In this document: positions 60,055 through 64,000 of the stretch, piece by piece
Layout of the letters: each line of letters opens with the position of its first letter
Numbering within the stretch: position 1 is the stretch's first letter
Assembly: GCA_900548695.1 (NCBI GenBank)
Contig: URLC01000003.1
Coordinates: 1-64,000, forward strand
Direction of reading: 5' to 3'
Source of the DNA: an uncultured Mycoplasmatota bacterium
Lineage (GTDB): Bacteria; Bacillota_I; Bacilli_A; RF39; UBA660
Length of the DNA stretch: 64,000 bases
Program-made: the position numbers and the translations under genes
Notes under the pieces: model-generated
Databases searched by the model: none
Told to the model about the DNA's origin: nothing
What the model saw: only the letters and a program-made list of their open reading frames with translations

Positions 60055-60666
60055 TTAGGAAACCAATTGGTTGATATTTTGTTCTAAGAATCCAATTATT
60101 TCTTGTTGCTCTGTTAGATTTAATTTATCTTCTTCGTCTTTATTCAACTCTGATTTATATTTATTTAAACTTTCTACCCATTGAATGGCTGCTAAAGGAT
60201 AACCTTCTGTGATATTAGAACTAGCCTTGCTACTAAAACATCTTGGTGCTTTAACTTCAAATGTCTCTACGTGCTCATCTGTTACGATAGCAATTCCTTT
60301 TAAAAAATAGCCATATAATTTACCATCTCTACCATATTTATCAACCAATTTAGTGTAATGGTCAATCATTTCTGTATCAGTCAATCTTTTGCCATTTACG
60401 CGTCTCACCTTAGTTTTTGGTTGTAATTCTTCTGGGACATTATCTAAATATAGAGCATCATCTAAAGCAATTGTTGGTAGCTTACTTATTTCATGATAAA
60501 AATTAGCTTTGATTTGAGCATTTTCTTTTGGGGTTTTACCGGTTTCTTCGATATCTTTAGTAATATTTAAATCTTTTAATGTAACTATTTCATATCCTTT
60601 TTCTTTTAGCTTCATAGCATAATTTTTTATTTTAGCTTGATTAGTTGTTGCGAATAAAATTTGCAT
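60055..60666 (-). CDS. Ham1/RdgB-like nucleoside triphosphate pyrophosphatase
   Basis: 203 aa. Starts MQILFATTNQAKIKNYAMKL, the (V/I)xxATxNxxK signature of this family, with KTPKENAQIKANFY, a LDDALYLD acidic site and the YPLAAIQ C-terminal region. Hydrolyses non-canonical purine NTPs. The C-terminus is slightly longer and more diverged than RdgB. Confidence 0.8.
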   Translation of the reverse strand: MQILFATTNQAKIKNYAMKLKEKGYEIVTLKDLNITKDIEETGKTPKENAQIKANFYHEISKLPTIALDDALYLDNVPEELQPKTKVRRVNGKRLTDTEMIDHYTKLVDKYGRDGKLYGYFLKGIAIVTDEHVETFEVKAPRCFSSKASSNITEGYPLAAIQWVESLNKYKSELNKDEEDKLNLTEQQEIIGFLEQNINQLVS

Positions 60667-60679
60667 ATAACACCTCTTT

Positions 60680-61405
60680 TTATTTTTGATTACTTTTATA
60701 ATTCGTTAGAATTTCTTCTTTAGAATAAAATTTACACACACCTTTTTCTTGAGATACAAAGCCGACTAAATATTCAGGTTTTAGTGTCCACATATTATCT
60801 ACTTTTTCATATATATCTTGTCCGTGTTCGGCTTTTAAACTATAAGAAGTTGTTACATATTCTTTAGGAATTTTTGTTATGACTCCACCAGTTGAGTCTT
60901 TATATGATGATTTACAATACATTACTGCTTCAATAATATTATTGAGTGGTGATATATTTTTGTTGGGATTAACCATTTGACCGTGATGATCTACCCCTGT
61001 TGATAAATCACCTGTCATGTAAAGGCCTTTAGAAAATATGCTATGTAACATATCAGACCTGTAAATATCTTCTACATCTATCATTCCATAACCACCTGTT
61101 CTATGAATTCCTATAACATAATTTTCATCTTGAATTAATTCTTCTAACAAGTCACCTATTTCTTGTGGCATGTCTCCATATTCATCCCATTGTTTTATTA
61201 TTTTATATGTATAGTCTATAGAAAAAGAATTTTTCTTATCTATAGAATTTTGAGTAGCCTTGGCAAGGGAATCTTTAACAAACTTAGTATTTATTAATCT
61301 AAAAGAAGCAGCGGTTTTAGATTTTTCCTCCAGTTCTTGAATTCTTTTTAATATTTCTTTAATTTTTTTCAATTCTTTTCTTTTTTTTAAAAATTCTATA
61401 GTCAT
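60680..61405 (-). CDS. hypothetical protein, possible ART-like fold
   Basis: 241 aa. N-terminal coiled coil (1-30). IGIHRTGGYGMIDVEDIYRSDMLHSIFSKGLYMTGD has the H-x-T ... I-x-x-x-G-L order seen in ADP-ribosyltransferase-like proteins (Tpt1/DarT-type). The rest, IEAVMYCKSSYKDSTGG and YLVGFVSQEKG, could form the sheet. Tentative. Confidence 0.55.
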   Translation of the reverse strand: MTIEFLKKRKELKKIKEILKRIQELEEKSKTAASFRLINTKFVKDSLAKATQNSIDKKNSFSIDYTYKIIKQWDEYGDMPQEIGDLLEELIQDENYVIGIHRTGGYGMIDVEDIYRSDMLHSIFSKGLYMTGDLSTGVDHHGQMVNPNKNISPLNNIIEAVMYCKSSYKDSTGGVITKIPKEYVTTSYSLKAEHGQDIYEKVDNMWTLKPEYLVGFVSQEKGVCKFYSKEEILTNYKSNQK

Positions 61406-61489
61406 TACTCCTCCTTTTTCAGCTATTATTTACTTATTATAAATATTAAATCTATAGTCTTGGTATTTGGTACTATTCCAGTGACAATA

Positions 61490-62308
61490 TTATTTTTTTA
61501 CCTTTTCTAATATTTTTACTCTCGTTTCTAATTCTTTACTATAGCGTTTGTAAGTAGTGGGATTTTGAGCTAATGATGTTATCACTGTTTCTCCATTTGC
61601 AAATATTACATTTCCTTTTGGACGGAGAATAATATATTCGTCTTTATACTCCCTATTTAAAGTTTCAGCAATCTGCTTCATGCCTTCATCTATCGGTTGA
61701 TGAAGATAGAAATTTCTTTCCTCACCAGTATAGGATTGATTAAAACCTTTGTAAAACTTACTATAATCAATAGGTTTTAATATATTAACTACTACTTTGT
61801 TTGGAAATTTAGAATAGCTATCCAGTGTTTCTTTATTTTTTTTCACATCTATCGCAACCGGAACTAGATTAGCTTCTATTCCCTTTATTCGTGCTGTATA
61901 TAAAATACGTGTTGCTCCCGTTCTTCCTTTATATACTGTATTTTCTTCTACGTAAGCTCCCTCTGGAAAAATACTAACACTATGTCCTGATTGTAATAAT
62001 TCACTAGCAGCACGTAAACATATATCACTATAAATTTTGCCTCCATGTGCTTCAATTGGCATTGCTTTCAAATATTTTTCGACCATTTCCTGTCTTGGAT
62101 GTTCTTTTTTATAGATTAATCTCGCACTTATTAGACTTATTACTTCTTCAGGTAGTGACATTGGTAAACAAAAAATATCCATTAAACAATTATGGTTGGC
62201 AATAATAATATTTGGTTTAGTGATGTCGTAATTTTCTAGACCTTTTACTTCTAGATTTATTTGTTCTCTTAATTTTTTTAATTCTTCTAATTTACTACTA
62301 CTCTTCAT
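61490..62308 (-). CDS. 1-acylglycerol-3-phosphate acyltransferase-like protein
   Basis: 272 aa. The acyltransferase block I motif NHNCLMD (H-x4-D), block III IFPEGAYV and downstream VPVAIDVK define the PlsC family. Transfers a fatty acyl chain in phospholipid synthesis at the membrane. The stop/start is shared with the SGNH gene (ATGA overlap). Confidence 0.82.
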   Translation of the reverse strand: MKSSSKLEELKKLREQINLEVKGLENYDITKPNIIIANHNCLMDIFCLPMSLPEEVISLISARLIYKKEHPRQEMVEKYLKAMPIEAHGGKIYSDICLRAASELLQSGHSVSIFPEGAYVEENTVYKGRTGATRILYTARIKGIEANLVPVAIDVKKNKETLDSYSKFPNKVVVNILKPIDYSKFYKGFNQSYTGEERNFYLHQPIDEGMKQIAETLNREYKDEYIILRPKGNVIFANGETVITSLAQNPTTYKRYSKELETRVKILEKVKK

Positions 62309-62931
62309 TATAAAAACCTTTCTACTAATGTTGCCATTTGTTCGTGTCCTTTATAATTTAAATGAATACCATCATCAAATAATTCTAAATCGTTGGCACT
62401 TATTATTTTTATAGTTTTTAGTTTTTTAAATTCCTTAATAATTTGTTGGCGTTTTGTTTCTGACTCTTTATCAAAAACTATATTTGCTTTATCTTGATAA
62501 TCAAAGTTAATTGGTAGAATGTAGATTATTTCTGGTAATTTTTTATCATTAAAATATTTTTGTTGATCTTCTAAATCGTTATAACTTTCTTCTATTTGTT
62601 TTTTATACCAAAGTAAATCATTTACTATTTTATCTTTTGATTTTTGATATTTTAATTGTAGATCATTGGTTCCTAAAGCAATAATTACTTTATCTACTGG
62701 AGCATTGGTTCTGAAAGTTGAAATAAAAGTACTTTTACCATTTTTATAAGTCTTTATTTTTTCCTCATCTCCGGCAATTCGTCCGGGTAAACCTTCTTGA
62801 AAAAATTGATATTTATTTATATATTTTTTTCTTAAGATATTTACCCACTGTTTTTCTTCTGGGATTCTGGTTTTCGTTATGAAGTTATCTCCCCATGTGT
62901 TTGAATCTCCATAAACTAATACTTTCTGCAT
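62308..62931 (-). CDS. SGNH/GDSL hydrolase
   Basis: 207 aa. Block I VLVYGDSNTWGDN (catalytic Ser), block III IIALGTNDLQLKY, block V DGIHLNYKGHEQM (Asp and His). No signal peptide, so cytoplasmic. Probably an esterase or lysophospholipase; paired with a PlsC-like gene, suggesting lipid work. Confidence 0.88.
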   Translation of the reverse strand: MQKVLVYGDSNTWGDNFITKTRIPEEKQWVNILRKKYINKYQFFQEGLPGRIAGDEEKIKTYKNGKSTFISTFRTNAPVDKVIIALGTNDLQLKYQKSKDKIVNDLLWYKKQIEESYNDLEDQQKYFNDKKLPEIIYILPINFDYQDKANIVFDKESETKRQQIIKEFKKLKTIKIISANDLELFDDGIHLNYKGHEQMATLVERFL

Positions 62932-62989
62932 ATACTCACCTCTATAAATTTCATTGTATCATTTAATTTAATGTTGTTCTAGTAAATAA

Positions 62990-63022
62990 ATAAAAAAGTA
63001 TTTTTTTTAAAATACTTTTTGC
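62990..63022 (-). terminator. terminator after the NUDIX gene
   Basis: AAAAGTATTTT / AAATACTTTT stem, T-rich end on the minus strand. Confidence 0.75.
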
Positions 63023-63024
63023 TA

Positions 63025-63540
63025 TTAAAGTGATATATCTTTTAAATAATCAAATAAATAGATTTTATCTTCTTTGTAAACTATCTCTTCTGGTTTATTC
63101 ATTATTAATTTTATTATTTCATCAATATCAAACCATTTTACTGCTGATAATTCTTCTTTTTGGATAATGAAGTCTGTTGCTAGTTTATTATTCACGATAT
63201 AAAAATAATATGTATTATGGTGATTTTCTCTTTTGACTGTAAATTTTCCATTAGCAAAAGGATATAGTTCAGACTTATTTATATTTAAGCCTATTTCCTC
63301 TTGTAATTCTCTTATGGCAGCTTCTTCGATTGTTTCTCTTTCTTCTACATGCCCAGTTAATAATGCCCATCTATTAGGATAATATTTTTTATTAACACTT
63401 CTTTTTTGGAGCAATACTTGTTTTTTGTTATTTATGACAAATACACAAATTTCATTTTTTTCTTGTCCTAAGTTTTTCTCTTTGCTTTTATTTATTTTTA
63501 ATGATTTTTCTATATCCTCGTGATAGTAAATATTTTCCAT
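63025..63540 (-). CDS. NUDIX hydrolase
   Basis: 171 aa, AGGAGAGGG upstream. Intact Nudix box GHVEERETIEEAAIRELQEEIGL. The first ~30 residues are a charged extension. The family cleaves nucleoside diphosphates linked to other groups; the substrate is open (IDI-like C-terminus FDIDEIIKLI). The 170-bp gap upstream has no visible gene. Confidence 0.88.
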   Translation of the reverse strand: MENIYYHEDIEKSLKINKSKEKNLGQEKNEICVFVINNKKQVLLQKRSVNKKYYPNRWALLTGHVEERETIEEAAIRELQEEIGLNINKSELYPFANGKFTVKRENHHNTYYFYIVNNKLATDFIIQKEELSAVKWFDIDEIIKLIMNKPEEIVYKEDKIYLFDYLKDISL

Positions 63541-63711
63541 AAATCCCTCTCCTAATAAATCTATATGAATATAATTATAAGTAGTTTGATTGTTAATGAC
63601 TAAAATGTATAATCATTTTATTTTTTTATTGATATTATTATAACCTTTTTAGTATTTTTATACGTACTATTATCTATAGTGTCACTGTGTCATCATAAAC
63701 TTCAACTATTT

Positions 63712-64000
63712 CTATTGTTCTTCTAAATCTAATTCAATATTTTTGATTTCATATTTATCTTTGCATTCATTCAATTCTAATTGTTCAATAAATAATGTAG
63801 CTTTAAAATCTCTTACAGATAATTCAATTGATTCTTTTAATTCTTCATTTAGTTCTATCGTTAAATTTTTAATAGGTGTTTTAAGAGATACATTATTATT
63901 TGTTTTTTCTCCTCTAGCAGAACTAATTATTTCTATTATTAAATCTCCATTTTTTATTTCATTTTCAAAGTCAAATTGTAAAGGTTTGATTTCAGTTAAA
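63712..64000 (-). CDS. valS: C-terminal end of probable valyl-tRNA synthetase (partial)
   Basis: The last 95 codons run off the window. IIEIISSARGEK...VSLKTPIKNLTIEL recalls the tail of class I synthetases of the ValS type (archaeal-like form with KS-x-x-LSLNTPIK). DFKATLFIEQLEL continues it. Family-level match from a fragment only. Confidence 0.5.
   Translation of the reverse strand, partial: LTEIKPLQFDFENEIKNGDLIIEIISSARGEKTNNNVSLKTPIKNLTIELNEELKESIELSVRDFKATLFIEQLELNECKDKYEIKNIELDLEEQ

Overview
The window is very AT-rich DNA from a low-GC Bacillota-type bacterium that uses the standard genetic code (TGG encodes Trp and TGA is a stop). It carries cotJB and cotJC spore-coat genes, a glmS ribozyme, an encoded G-1 on tRNA-His and short tight operons with strong Shine-Dalgarno sites. 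This suggests a spore-forming gut Bacillota lineage; the species cannot be read from the sequence.

Left edge (1-3260): a compact cassette bounded by perfect 124-bp inverted repeats (50-173 and 3059-3182). It holds a large serine recombinase, a 260-aa protein with a possible HEPN motif and a 103-aa protein. The right repeat runs into the 3' end of tRNA-His. The layout looks like an invertible switch.

Prophage (about 3939-41207, 37 kb): a temperate, probably short-tailed phage sits inside cotJC. The coding sequence stops after codon 31 at a GGTGG core on the left and resumes in the same frame after a GGTGG core on the right. The phage large serine recombinase ends next to that right junction, as spoIVCA does in sigK skin elements, so precise excision would restore a 190-aa CotJC. 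Reading leftwards from the lysogeny switch (cro-like gene, cI-like repressor, ImmA-type protease), the phage has a replication module (initiator gene with internal iterons, DnaB helicase), a tyrosine recombinase, many small early genes, a late regulator, TerS/TerL, portal, a structured RNA, scaffold, an N4-gp56-type capsid protein, neck and tail proteins, a 2264-aa polyvalent virion protein, fibres with three tandem tip modules, and a lysis cassette with a probable Acb2/Tad1-type signal sponge. At the far left are a Panacea toxin-antitoxin pair and a MazF-like toxin gene. The toxin gene is preceded by a strongly promoted, terminated RNA containing a structural motif that occurs three times with fully covarying closing helices, which is a candidate RNA-antitoxin (type III-like) system.

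Host flank (41.7-64 kb, almost all minus strand): acetyltransferases, a tandem-kinase gene broken by a frameshift, glmS with its ribozyme, a short AAA+ ATPase, a UDG-fold protein, a DUF5662 protein with a phage paralogue, an arylsulfotransferase with a membrane-anchored CPHC thioredoxin-like partner and a nearby membrane-tethered XRE regulator, a cation efflux protein, thymidine kinase, an NrtR-like regulator, Sir2, nucleotide and lipid housekeeping enzymes, an unidentified small RNA with a consensus promoter, and the 3' end of a probable valS.
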